NCBI GenBank assembly: GCA_023384675.1
Contig: JAHDVK010000013.1
Span: forward strand, 62,001 to 126,000
Length of the DNA: 64,000 nt
Direction of reading: 5' to 3'
From: Bryobacteraceae bacterium
Lineage (GTDB): Bacteria; Acidobacteriota; Terriglobia; Bryobacterales; Bryobacteraceae
The position numbers and the translations under genes were made by a program. Position 1 is the stretch's first letter. Each line of letters opens with the position of its first letter. Below, piece by piece: positions 18,264-26,584 of this stretch. The notes below the pieces were generated by a model that made no database searches, was not told the origin of the DNA, and saw nothing but the letters and a program-made list of their open reading frames with translations.

Positions 18264-19649
18264 CTAAGCGCCCTCCAATGGGCCGTAATCGCGCAGCTTG
18301 TTGAACAGCGTCTTTACGCTCACCCCAAGGATGGCCGCGGCGCGCGTACGGTTTCCCTTCGTGTGGCGCAGGGTGAGCTCGATCAGCGCCCGCTCGCCCT
18401 GTTCCACCCGCGTTCCTACCGGCAGCGTGACCGAGTCCAGTCCGCTCTGGATGCCCGCTTCCATGCCCGCCGCGCCAAAACGCGGCAGGTGCTCCGTGCG
18501 GATCGCCCCTTCGCCGGCCAGAATCACCGCCCGCTCCAGCGCGTTCCGCAGCTCGCGGGCATTACCCGGCCATCTATGCGCCAGAAGCGTGTTCATCGCT
18601 ACCGCTTCGAAGCCCGTCACCTTACAGCCGTGCCGCTGGTTCATCTGCGGAACCATGGCGTCGCAGAGCGCCTCGATATCCTCAGGCCGCTCGCGCAGCG
18701 GCGGCAGATCCACATGGAAAACATTGAGCCGGAAATATAAGTCCTCGCGAAATCGGTTCTCGCGAATCGACCCGCTCAGATCGCGATTCGTGGAAGCCAG
18801 CACGCGCACGTCGATCTGGATTTCCCTGGAACCGCCGAGCCGCCGCACGCGGTGGTCTTCCAGCACGCGCAACAGGGTGGCTTGCGTCGGTAGCGGCATG
18901 TCGCCAATTTCGTCCAGCAGCAGCGTGCCGCCGTCGGCGAGCTCGAAACAGCCGCGGCGGCGTTCGATCGCCCCGGTGAACGCGCCCTTCTCGTGCCCGA
19001 AAAGCTCGCTTTCGATGAGCGAATCCGGCAGCGCGGCGCAGTTTACGGCGATGAAGGGTCCGGAAGCGCGCGGGCTGAGCCGGTGGATTGCCCGCGCCAC
19101 CAGTTCCTTACCCGTCCCGCTCTCGCCGGTGATCAACACGGTCGCTGATGTGGGTCCCACCTGCCGGAGCAGAGAGAAGACCTCCTGCATCTGAGAGGAG
19201 ACGCCCACCAGATCCTCCAGGACGCCCTGCCCGGCCAGTTGCCGCGCCAGCCGTTCGTTGTCGGCGCGCAGCCGCCGGTGCTCGAAAGCCCGGGATAGAA
19301 GCAGTTTCAGCGCGCCCGGCTGCAGCGGTTTCTCCAGGAACCAATACGCGCCCAGTTCGTGCACCATCTGAATGGCGGTCTCGAGGCTGCCGAAGGCCGT
19401 GAGCATGATCGCGGGCGGCGCGTCGGGCAGTTCGCGCAGCCGCCGCAGCAGTTCGGCCCCGTCCATGCCCGGCATCATCAGGTCGGTGACAATCACGGCA
19501 GGCTCGTTCAACTGCATCTGGCGCAGCGCATCTTCGCCGTCCGAGGCCGTGCGGGCGTCGTAGCCCCAGCCGGCGATCATGCTTGCCAGAGCCGTGCGCT
19601 GGTTGGCCTCGTCATCGACCACGAGGATGGTTTTTCGTTGTCCCTCCAC
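18264..19649 (-). CDS. Sigma-54-dependent response regulator (NtrC family)
   Basis: About 461 residues: receiver domain (ILVVDDEANQR, phospho-acceptor Asp56 in VTDLMMPGMDG), AAA+ sigma-54 activator domain with Walker A GESGTGKE, the sigma-54 contact loop HEKGAFTGA and LLDEIGDMP, and a C-terminal Fis-type helix-turn-helix (RTRAAAILGVSVKTLFNKL). It activates sigma-54 promoters when phosphorylated. The GTG at 19649 (MEGQRKTILVVDDE) is chosen; the frame continues upstream but only as the antisense of truA. It is the first gene of a regulator-kinase-lipoprotein operon and divergent from truA. Confidence 0.94.
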   Translation of the reverse strand: MEGQRKTILVVDDEANQRTALASMIAGWGYDARTASDGEDALRQMQLNEPAVIVTDLMMPGMDGAELLRRLRELPDAPPAIMLTAFGSLETAIQMVHELGAYWFLEKPLQPGALKLLLSRAFEHRRLRADNERLARQLAGQGVLEDLVGVSSQMQEVFSLLRQVGPTSATVLITGESGTGKELVARAIHRLSPRASGPFIAVNCAALPDSLIESELFGHEKGAFTGAIERRRGCFELADGGTLLLDEIGDMPLPTQATLLRVLEDHRVRRLGGSREIQIDVRVLASTNRDLSGSIRENRFREDLYFRLNVFHVDLPPLRERPEDIEALCDAMVPQMNQRHGCKVTGFEAVAMNTLLAHRWPGNARELRNALERAVILAGEGAIRTEHLPRFGAAGMEAGIQSGLDSVTLPVGTRVEQGERALIELTLRHTKGNRTRAAAILGVSVKTLFNKLRDYGPLEGA

Positions 19650-19715
19650 CTCAACTATTTTCCGATACCATGAGGGGAAACGCACGCGGAAATTATTGTT
19701 TTTGGAGCGCTTACC

Positions 19716-20504
19716 CTGAAGGCCTGGAAGCTGACCCTCGAATACGACGGCTCGCGCTACTCGGGCTGGCAGGAACAGACCAACGCCCGCGCCGTTGCCA
19801 ACGAGCTCCGGCGCGCGGCCGAAGAGATCCTCGGGGTGCGAGTGGAACTCATGGGCGCGGGCCGCACCGACGCCGGTGTCCACGCCACCGGCCAGGTGGC
19901 GCATCTGAAGGCGCCCACACGGCGCCCGTTTGCCCCCGAGCAGCTTGCGCGCCTGCTGAACGAGAAGCTGCCCGCCGATATCGCCATCCTCTCCGCCGCC
20001 AATGCCTCGCCGCAATTCGACGCGCGCCGCGATGCCATTGCCAGGGTTTACGAGTACCGCTTCAGCACCCGCAAGACCGCCTTCAACAAGAAGTACGTGT
20101 GGTGGATCAAGGATCCGCTCAACCTCGCCTTGATGCAGGACGCGGCCGCCGCGCTGCCCGGACGCCACAACTTCTCACTGTTCCGCGCGGTGGACGCAAG
20201 CGGCCCGCGTGAATCGCCCCTCGTCCAGGTACACTCATCCGAGGTGCGGCGCGCCGGCGGGCTTGTCGTCTTCGAGATCGAGGCCTCCCACTTTCTCTGG
20301 CGCATGGTGCGCCGCCTTGCCGGTACGCTGGTGCGCGTGGGGCTCGGCCAACTCACGCCCGCCCAGTTCAGACTCCTCATCCAGGCCAAGCCGCAGCCCG
20401 GCTGCGATCCAGCCGAATGGACGGCCCCGGGTTCAGGCCTGTGTCTGACGCAGGTGAAATACCCCGGCGAAGAGCGTTCATCCGGGCCGCGGTCCACGGC
20501 ATAG
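19716..20504 (+). CDS. truA: tRNA pseudouridine synthase A
   Basis: About 262 residues; makes pseudouridine at positions 38-40 of tRNA anticodon stems. The catalytic aspartate is Asp52 in GAGRTDAGVHA, and LEYDGSRYSGWQEQ, FSTRKTAFNKKYVW and HFLWRMVRRLAGTL are TruA signatures. No ATG, GTG or TTG occurs in frame upstream of the conserved N-terminus; the frame is open only from base 19674. A CTG at 19716 with GGAG eight bases upstream is the best start, giving MKAWKLTLEYDG. A first in-frame ATG at 19836 would remove the N-terminal strand and is rejected. Confidence 0.92.
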   Translation: MKAWKLTLEYDGSRYSGWQEQTNARAVANELRRAAEEILGVRVELMGAGRTDAGVHATGQVAHLKAPTRRPFAPEQLARLLNEKLPADIAILSAANASPQFDARRDAIARVYEYRFSTRKTAFNKKYVWWIKDPLNLALMQDAAAALPGRHNFSLFRAVDASGPRESPLVQVHSSEVRRAGGLVVFEIEASHFLWRMVRRLAGTLVRVGLGQLTPAQFRLLIQAKPQPGCDPAEWTAPGSGLCLTQVKYPGEERSSGPRSTA

Positions 20505-20567
20505 ATTTTTCCCGTGGCCGCACCCGACAAGGGCGGGGCCCCCAGAGCGGATTCGCCGTGCCCCCCG

Positions 20568-21692
20568 CTACGCCAACTCCAGCTTCACCTTCCGCCCTGC
20601 TAGCGAAAGGTTCTCCCGCACATGGGTCTCATCCCAGAGGTTCGAGACCACGGCGGCGATATTCGGATTCTGAAGGGCCCACAGGTAGGCTTTCATCGCC
20701 GGTTTCATGTCGCCCGGGATCATCCGGTTGATCATGGCGACGCGCCATTCCGGCACCGGTTGCAGCGCCTTGTGCTGCGTGGCGGCGGCCATGGCCGCCT
20801 TCATTGCGACGATGCCCACGCCGCGCGCGGCGGCTTCGCGAATGGCCGGATCCATGGCCGCTCCGTTCACGAAATTGTAGGCGCACATCACCATGTCGTA
20901 GTGCCCGAGCGAGGCGGCCTTGCGCACCATGGCAGCGGGGTCGGAGTGCGTGGAAACGCCCATGAACCGGACCTTGCCCTGTTTCTTCAGGTCCTGAAAT
21001 GTGGCGAGAATTTCGGGGATATCCAATTCTTCGGGCGCCGCGCCGCCGTGCGGAATGTGGAATATGTCGAAATAATCAGTCCCGACACGCTTCAGGCTGC
21101 CCTCCAGGGCGTCGAGGATGAACTTCCGGAATTCCTTCGATCCATCGACGCGGTGCCCGAAGTCGGGCATCATCGCATTGGACAGGTAGGCGGCGGGCAA
21201 TTCCCTGGTAATGCCCGGCCAGTATTCAACAAAATAGCCCGGCTTCAGTCCGCCGGAGGCTTCCAGCAATTCGTCCGCCCGTTTGCGAATCTGTTGCTGC
21301 CGGGCTTCGGGCAGTTGCTTGAAGATCTCGAGGTAGAGCCGGTTGCGCAGGCCCGGCAGCCCGCTCACTTTGGTCGCCAGGAAGAACTTCTCGCGGCGCG
21401 CGGAGCCTCCGATGAACTTACCGTAGGATTCTTCGGCCTCGCCGCGGCCATAGGCGGGGGCCATGTCGAGGTAGTTCAGGCCCATCTCCTCGGCGAGGCG
21501 CAGGTGTTCCCAGTTGTTCAGCCGCACGGGGTCGCCGCCGCAGACGACTTCGGAGACCATCATGCCGGTGCGGCCCAACTGGCGGTAAGCCATGCCGGGC
21601 TGCCGGTTGCGCCATTCGGGTTTCGTCACCTGAGCCCGGGCCAATGCGCCCGCGGCAACAGTACCAGCCAGCATTCCACGCCGTGTGATCAT
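20568..21692 (-). CDS. Aldo/keto reductase with Tat leader
   Basis: About 374 residues from the ATG at 21692, which overlaps the NUDIX stop by four bases. The leader MITRRGMLAGTVAAGALARA is a twin-arginine signal, so a periplasmic location is inferred. The (beta/alpha)8 reductase follows: YRQLGRTGMMVSEVVCGG, the catalytic pair in LNYLDMAPAYGRGEAEES (Asp, Tyr), Lys in FLATKVSG and His in IFHIPHGG. The NADPH-site end IAAVVSNLWDETHVREN is present. Its partner or electron source in the periplasm and its substrate are unknown. Confidence 0.9.
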   Translation of the reverse strand: MITRRGMLAGTVAAGALARAQVTKPEWRNRQPGMAYRQLGRTGMMVSEVVCGGDPVRLNNWEHLRLAEEMGLNYLDMAPAYGRGEAEESYGKFIGGSARREKFFLATKVSGLPGLRNRLYLEIFKQLPEARQQQIRKRADELLEASGGLKPGYFVEYWPGITRELPAAYLSNAMMPDFGHRVDGSKEFRKFILDALEGSLKRVGTDYFDIFHIPHGGAAPEELDIPEILATFQDLKKQGKVRFMGVSTHSDPAAMVRKAASLGHYDMVMCAYNFVNGAAMDPAIREAAARGVGIVAMKAAMAAATQHKALQPVPEWRVAMINRMIPGDMKPAMKAYLWALQNPNIAAVVSNLWDETHVRENLSLAGRKVKLELA

Positions 21693-22237
21693 GCCTTTTT
21701 CCCTCTCTGTTTCCCGTTTCTCCGGCGCCACAGGCCGGCGGCGATGATGGTTTTCGCGTCGTTGATCTTGCCCGAGTCGATCAAGTCTTCAATCTCTTTG
21801 AGTGAAAACCAGCGGGTTTCGATGCGTTCATCTTCCATGGGCTGGGCCTGGCCCGCGGTGAGGTCTTCGGCGGCGTAGATGGTCATCTTTTCGGCGACAT
21901 AGCCGGGAGACGCCCAAAAACTCGCGATTTTGGTCCATTTCTTCGCCGAAAAGCCGGTTTCTTCGCGCAATTCGCGTTTGGCGGCGCGCAGCACGGTTTC
22001 GCCCGGGTCGACGCGGCCGGCGGGCAGTTCCCACAGGTAGGCCCGCGCCGGGAGCCGGTACTGCCGGACCAGCAGAATGCGCCCGCGCGCATCCACCGGC
22101 ATCATCACGGCCGATCCCTGATGCTGGACGATGGCGCGCTGGATTTCGAAGCCCCGCGGGTCCACGGCGCGGTCCATCGTGACCCGGAAGATGGGCGTCC
22201 GGCAAAGCTCTTCGGAAGAGATCAGGCGCATGGGCAT
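21689..22237 (-). CDS. NUDIX hydrolase (ADP-ribose pyrophosphatase-like)
   Basis: A 182-residue protein. The Nudix box is complete as GRVDPGETVLRAAKRELREE then TGF, and the preceding ILLVRQYRLPARAYLWELPAG is typical of the NudF/ADP-ribose pyrophosphatase branch, which cleaves ADP-ribose to AMP and ribose 5-phosphate. The C-terminus is basic (WRRRNGKQRGKKA). It starts 13 bases after polX and its end overlaps the aldo/keto reductase start. Confidence 0.92.
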   Translation of the reverse strand: MPMRLISSEELCRTPIFRVTMDRAVDPRGFEIQRAIVQHQGSAVMMPVDARGRILLVRQYRLPARAYLWELPAGRVDPGETVLRAAKRELREETGFSAKKWTKIASFWASPGYVAEKMTIYAAEDLTAGQAQPMEDERIETRWFSLKEIEDLIDSGKINDAKTIIAAGLWRRRNGKQRGKKA

Positions 22238-22250
22238 ACTGGAGATTGTC

Positions 22251-23978
22251 TCATCCCCGCGTGATCGCCTTCGAGAAGGCGGCCCGCGGCAGGGTGTTCA
22301 TCACATCGGCGGGGGTGAGCCAGCCGCGGCGGGCCATGGTGACGCCGTAGCGCATGTTGGCGAGGTGTTTCGGGTGGTGGGCGTCGGTCGAAATGGTGAA
22401 TTTGCAGCCCAACTCCTTTGCGCGCCGGATCAGCACGGCGTGCAGGTCCAGGCGCTCGGGGCTGGCGTTGATCTCCATCCAGACGTTGCGTTTGGCGGCT
22501 TCGCGGGCGATGGTGTCGAACTCGTAGGCATAGGCGTCGCGGTGCAGCAGGACGCGGCCCGTGGGATGGCCGAGCGCCTTGACGGAAGGGGATTCGAGGG
22601 CGCGCAGCAGGCGGTCGGTCATCGCGGCGGGTTCGAGGTTCATGTAGCTGTGGACGCTGGCGATGACGAAGTCGAGTTCGGCGAGGGCGTCTTCGCCGAG
22701 GTCCATGCGCCCGTCGCGCAAAATGTCGCATTCCAGGCCTGAAAACACGCGAAAGTGCGTGTTTTTGGCGTTGAATTCGCGTACTTCGGCGGCGAAGGCG
22801 ACGGCGCGGCGCTCATCGAGGCCGTTGGCCATGGCGAGAGCCTTCGAGTGGTCGGTGACGGCGATGTATTCGTAGCCGAGCGCCTGGGCGGCGGCGGCCA
22901 TTTCTTCGAGCGTGCCGCGGCCGTCGCTTTCGCGGGTGTGCATGTGCAGGTCGCCGCGCATCGCGGCGAGTTCGAGTAACCCAGGCAGCTGGCCTGTTTC
23001 TGCGGCCTCGATTTCGCCCTGGTTTTCGCGCATTTCCGGCGGAATCCAGGCCAGCCCGAGCGCCGCGTAGATCTCTTGCTCGGTGGCGCCGGCCACGCGC
23101 TCTTCGCTATCCACTTTGAAAAGGCCGTATTCGTTGAGGGTGAACCCCATTTTCTGGGCGCGCTGGCGCAGGGCGACGTTGTGCTCCTTGGAGCCGGTGA
23201 AATACTGCATGGCGGCGCCGAAGCTTTCGGCGGGCACGGCGCGGACGTCCACCTGGAGGCCTTCGAGACCCCAGCGGGCGCTGGCTTTGTTCGAGCCGTG
23301 GCCGAGGATGTCGTGGACGCGGGGATGGGCGACGAAGCGGTCGAGCGCGGCGGACGCATTTTCGCCGGTGACGACGATGTCGAGATCGCCCACGGTGTCC
23401 TTGCCGCGGCGGAGGCTGCCGGCGGGTGTGACGTGGTCCACACCAGGCGTTTCGGCGAGGTAGGCGGTGAGTTCACGGGCGGCGCTATCGGCGAAGTGCA
23501 GCAGGAACCGGCCCGCGCCCTGGCGGTAGTGGCTGATGCCCTTCAGGATCTTCTCTTCGAGCTTGGCGCCCATGCGCGGCAGATCGCGGAGCTTGCCTTC
23601 GCGGCAGAGGCGCTCGAGTTCTTCGAGCGTGGAGACGCGGAAGTGGTCCCAGAGCACGCGTATTGTCTTCGGACCCAGACCCTGTATCCGCAACATTTCG
23701 AGAGCCGTGGGCGGGTAGCGTTCGAGCAGTTCGTCGCGGCGGGAGAACGAACCGCGTTCGACAATCTCGGTTAGCACGGCGGCGAGTCCCTTGCCGATGC
23801 CGGGCACATCGGTGATCTTGCGGTGCGGGGCGGCGAGGATATCGGCGACGCGTTCGCCCAGACCTTCAATCGCTGATGCGCCGTTGCGGTAACTGCGGAT
23901 GCGGAAGCCGTCCTCCTCGGCGATTTCCATCAGGTCGGCGGTCTCGCTGAGCAGGCGGGCGATTTCGATGTTTTCCAT
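22251..23978 (-). CDS. polX: DNA polymerase/3'-5' exonuclease PolX
   Basis: A 575-residue family X polymerase with a C-terminal PHP nuclease. Helix-hairpin-helix motifs occur at about 57-72 (DVPGIGKGLA) and 95-110 (IQGLGPKTIRVLW). The nucleotidyltransferase core has AGSLRRGKDTVGDLDIVV, giving the metal aspartates, and the PHP domain opens with DLHMHTRESDGRG and later has AVTDHSKAL and STDAHHPKH. It fills gaps in base-excision repair and removes 3' blocked ends. Full length for the family. Confidence 0.96.
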   Translation of the reverse strand: MENIEIARLLSETADLMEIAEEDGFRIRSYRNGASAIEGLGERVADILAAPHRKITDVPGIGKGLAAVLTEIVERGSFSRRDELLERYPPTALEMLRIQGLGPKTIRVLWDHFRVSTLEELERLCREGKLRDLPRMGAKLEEKILKGISHYRQGAGRFLLHFADSAARELTAYLAETPGVDHVTPAGSLRRGKDTVGDLDIVVTGENASAALDRFVAHPRVHDILGHGSNKASARWGLEGLQVDVRAVPAESFGAAMQYFTGSKEHNVALRQRAQKMGFTLNEYGLFKVDSEERVAGATEQEIYAALGLAWIPPEMRENQGEIEAAETGQLPGLLELAAMRGDLHMHTRESDGRGTLEEMAAAAQALGYEYIAVTDHSKALAMANGLDERRAVAFAAEVREFNAKNTHFRVFSGLECDILRDGRMDLGEDALAELDFVIASVHSYMNLEPAAMTDRLLRALESPSVKALGHPTGRVLLHRDAYAYEFDTIAREAAKRNVWMEINASPERLDLHAVLIRRAKELGCKFTISTDAHHPKHLANMRYGVTMARRGWLTPADVMNTLPRAAFSKAITRG

Positions 23979-23983
23979 GGCCG

Positions 23984-25120
23984 TTAGAGCGGAACCACGT
24001 AGACCTGCGGGCTGCCGCCTTTGTTGGAGGTGTAGGCGACGAACTTGCCTGAAGGGCTGATCGAAGGGTGGACGTGCGCCTGCTGCGCGTGGCCTTCCTT
24101 CACGGTGGTATCGGGCCAGCAGAGGATCTTGGAGGTGCCGAAGCGCAGGTCGATATAAACGAGCGGATTATTGTCCGGCTCCTGCACGTCGGAGACGATG
24201 AAGCGGCCGTCGCGCGAGATCATGGAGTGGCCGAGCTTGAGCGTTTCGTGGGTGAAGTGGGTCTGTTCGCCAGTGCCGTTGCGGCGGACGGAGCAGATGC
24301 TGGTGGGCACCCAGCCGGGCACGCTCTTCTTGTGATAGTAGAAGCGAACGCCCTGCGCATCCCAGTATTCGTGGGTGGCGCGGAAGCCTGTGGGCATGGT
24401 GAGGAAAGGGCGAATCTCGCCGGTGCGGAAGTTGGCGAGCATGGTGCGCGCGCGGCGCTCGGGGGGCAGGTCCATCTGGTTCTGCTCGTCGGGCTGCTTG
24501 ACGAAGGTGACGAGGAGGGGATCGCCGGGGCAGATCAGCAGATGGCCGCCTGTGCCAGTGTTGTTCGCGATCGTGCCGTGGAGCTTGCCGTGGCCGAGGT
24601 CGACGAGGGCGATCCCGCCCTGACTGGCCGCGCCCGAGGATGGCAGGGAATAGCCGACGGCGGTGTAGCGGCCGTCGCTGGAGTAGGTGCGGCCCGTCCG
24701 GACCGATTCGGCTCCCGGGGGGAGAATGCTCGCCAGATCCAGCGCCCACGTGACCTGGCCGCTGGCGACTTCGGTTCGAACCAGCCGGGTGCCCTGCTGA
24801 TAAATCACTGTGCGCCCGTCCGGGTAGATGGAATACGACATGCTTAGCACGCCCTTGCCCTCGGTGATTTGGGCGTGTTCTTCCGTTTTCAGATCCACGC
24901 GATAAAGCTGCATTTCCCCGCTACGGCGGGAGGCATAGACGAGGTAGCGATCGTCGGACGTGAATGGCTGCGCTTCGAAGTAGCAGCAGTGGTTGAAGCC
25001 ATCGTCATTGGTGATCTGCCAGACCTCGCGCTTCGAGCGTTCGTCGTTGAAGCGGCGGATGCCCTTGGGCAGCGGCGCGAACGCGGCGGCGAAAAGCAGG
25101 TGACGTCGGGATATCGGCAT
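23984..25120 (-). CDS. Oligogalacturonate-lyase-like beta-propeller protein
   Basis: About 378 residues starting MPISRRHLLFAAAFAPLPKG, a twin-arginine-like leader, with AGGA just upstream. The body is a seven-bladed propeller: SDDRYLVYASRRSGEMQLYRVD, YPDGRTVIYQQG, and the end HPSISPSGKFVAYTSNKGGSPQVYVV. This matches oligogalacturonide lyase (PL22) and its many non-enzymatic relatives. The proposed PL22 active-site region (HATHEYWD-like, here FRATHEYWDAQGVRF) is present, so pectin-derived oligomer cleavage is plausible but not certain. It begins seven bases after the efflux gene. Confidence 0.75.
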   Translation of the reverse strand: MPISRRHLLFAAAFAPLPKGIRRFNDERSKREVWQITNDDGFNHCCYFEAQPFTSDDRYLVYASRRSGEMQLYRVDLKTEEHAQITEGKGVLSMSYSIYPDGRTVIYQQGTRLVRTEVASGQVTWALDLASILPPGAESVRTGRTYSSDGRYTAVGYSLPSSGAASQGGIALVDLGHGKLHGTIANNTGTGGHLLICPGDPLLVTFVKQPDEQNQMDLPPERRARTMLANFRTGEIRPFLTMPTGFRATHEYWDAQGVRFYYHKKSVPGWVPTSICSVRRNGTGEQTHFTHETLKLGHSMISRDGRFIVSDVQEPDNNPLVYIDLRFGTSKILCWPDTTVKEGHAQQAHVHPSISPSGKFVAYTSNKGGSPQVYVVPL

Positions 25121-25127
25121 GGGCTTC

Positions 25128-26018
25128 CTATCTGGATGCGGCGGGGCCTTCATGCGGCTCGACATGAACCAGCACGTCGGCGACCCAGGTCAGATCTTCC
25201 TTGATTTTATTGCGAACTTCCTCGGCGAGGGAATGGGACAGGCGCACGGTGAGTTCGGGATCCACCTCGAGGTGAAGATCGACGTGGTAGCGCAGGCCCG
25301 TTTTGCGGGCGAAGCATTTTTCGACCGCCAGGGCGCCGGGCACGGTGAGCGCGGAAGAGCGGATCAGGCTCATACGCTGATCCGAGGGCATGGTGTCCAT
25401 GAGGTAGATCGCGGCATCGCGCATCAGGCGCAGGCCCAACACAACCACGATCAACCCGATGGCGAACCCGCCCCAATGATCGGCCGTGATGAAACGCACG
25501 GGGTCGCGCAGCGTGAGGCCGACGGCGACGAGCGCGACGGTGCCGGAGAGAATATCGACCGTATCGTTCCAGGCATCTGCGAGCAGGGCGCTGGAGCCGA
25601 TGCGCGCGCCGGCGCGGAACTTGTAGATGGAAAGGCCCGTCTTGACGGCGATCGAGAAGATCAACGGGTAGATGGCCCAGAAGGCCGGAACTGCGTGCGG
25701 CCCCGCCAGCTCGCTGAGGGACCGCCAGCAGATCAAGACGCCCGTGAGGGCCAGCGCGATGCCGACGCCGAGGCCGGTAAGCGTTTCGAAGCGGCCATGG
25801 CCGTAGGGGTGGTTGTCGTCGGCGGGCCGCGCCGCCACCCAAAGCCCCAGCAGCACGACGCCGGAGACGAGCACATCGCCGGCGCTTTCCATGCCGTCGG
25901 CCATGACGGCCATCGAACCGGCCAGGTAGCCAGCCGCCAGTTTCGTCACTGCGAGCACGCCGCTCACCCCCATACTGACGAGCGCCACGCGCTGGCCCAG
26001 TTGTTCGGTGGTAAGCAC
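25128..26018 (-). CDS. Cation diffusion facilitator family transporter
   Basis: A 296-residue efflux protein. Six transmembrane segments span about residues 10-200; TM2 carries the metal site MADGMESAGDV (D..D) and HPYGHGRFE follows TM3. TM5 has ADAWNDTVDI with its metal-ligand aspartates. The C-terminal cytoplasmic domain (RYHVDLHLEVDPE) is the usual ferredoxin-like metal sensor. It exchanges Zn2+, Fe2+, Co2+ or Mn2+ for protons; the metal cannot be decided. It is divergent from hfq, with a 200-base regulatory gap. Confidence 0.94.
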   Translation of the reverse strand: MLTTEQLGQRVALVSMGVSGVLAVTKLAAGYLAGSMAVMADGMESAGDVLVSGVVLLGLWVAARPADDNHPYGHGRFETLTGLGVGIALALTGVLICWRSLSELAGPHAVPAFWAIYPLIFSIAVKTGLSIYKFRAGARIGSSALLADAWNDTVDILSGTVALVAVGLTLRDPVRFITADHWGGFAIGLIVVVLGLRLMRDAAIYLMDTMPSDQRMSLIRSSALTVPGALAVEKCFARKTGLRYHVDLHLEVDPELTVRLSHSLAEEVRNKIKEDLTWVADVLVHVEPHEGPAASR

Positions 26019-26054
26019 TTCAGCCGATTATCGCAAAGTTGACTTGATCGGCCT

Positions 26055-26099
26055 CGCTTACGGGATTACACTTTGGTAAGCGCCCCAGTCACTTACGGG
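26055..26099. promoter_or_regulatory. Inverted and direct repeat in the efflux gene-hfq divergent region
   Basis: CGCTTAC (26055-26061) and GTAAGCG (26076-26082) form a 7-bp inverted repeat, and CTTACGGG occurs twice (26057-26064, 26092-26099). A TTGACT hexamer at 26039-26044 is a possible -35 element without an obvious -10. The layout fits an operator controlling the cation efflux gene, hfq, or both. Confidence 0.4.
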
Positions 26100-26218
26100 T
26101 GAGGGGGGAGTTATGCCTTTGTCCGGGGCAGGGCCGGACCGCGGTACCGGCCAAACCGGAATTGCGTGTATTTGCAGGCGACAACAAAGAGAATCCGACA
26201 AGGAGGGGCACAACCAAA

Positions 26219-26548
26219 ATGGAAGACATCAGAAAAGCCCCAGGCGGGCCCAAGCGGCCCGGCGGAGAAAAGCTCGCGCAGAATATTCAGGAAGCTTTCC
26301 TGAACAACGCGCGCAAGGAGAAGATCTTCCTCACGATTTATCTGATGAGCGGAGTCAAACTATCGGGGCGGATCAAGAGCTTTGACAAATACTCCGTCAT
26401 TCTGGAGACGAACAACCAGGAGCAACTGATCTTCAAGCACGCCATCTCGACGGTGGTGGTGTCGCGCCCGGCGCACGGCGGCTACGGACAGGGAGGTCCG
26501 CCCGCTCCGCCATCGGCGCCCGGCGTACCGGACGCAAGCGAGGCCTAA
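26219..26548 (+). CDS. hfq: RNA chaperone Hfq
   Basis: A 109-residue Sm-like protein that forms hexamers and pairs small RNAs with mRNAs. Sm1 is [19 protein letters not shown] through [19 protein letters not shown], and Sm2 ends in [10 protein letters not shown]. It has an N-terminal extension of about 18 residues ([12 protein letters not shown]) and a disordered Gly/Pro-rich tail. The ATG at 26219 has a strong AGGAGGGG site ten bases upstream; the open frame before it is rejected as leader. hflX follows, as in proteobacteria. Confidence 0.95.
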   Translation: MEDIRKAPGGPKRPGGEKLAQNIQEAFLNNARKEKIFLTIYLMSGVKLSGRIKSFDKYSVILETNNQEQLIFKHAISTVVVSRPAHGGYGQGGPPAPPSAPGVPDASEA

Positions 26549-26584
26549 GCAAGACCCGGTTTGCAGCAACCAGGCAGGGAACGC

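Noticed and set aside
19650-20168. An N-terminal extension of the NtrC-like regulator
   Set aside because: The extension is the antisense of truA; the receiver domain starts cleanly at the GTG at 19649.
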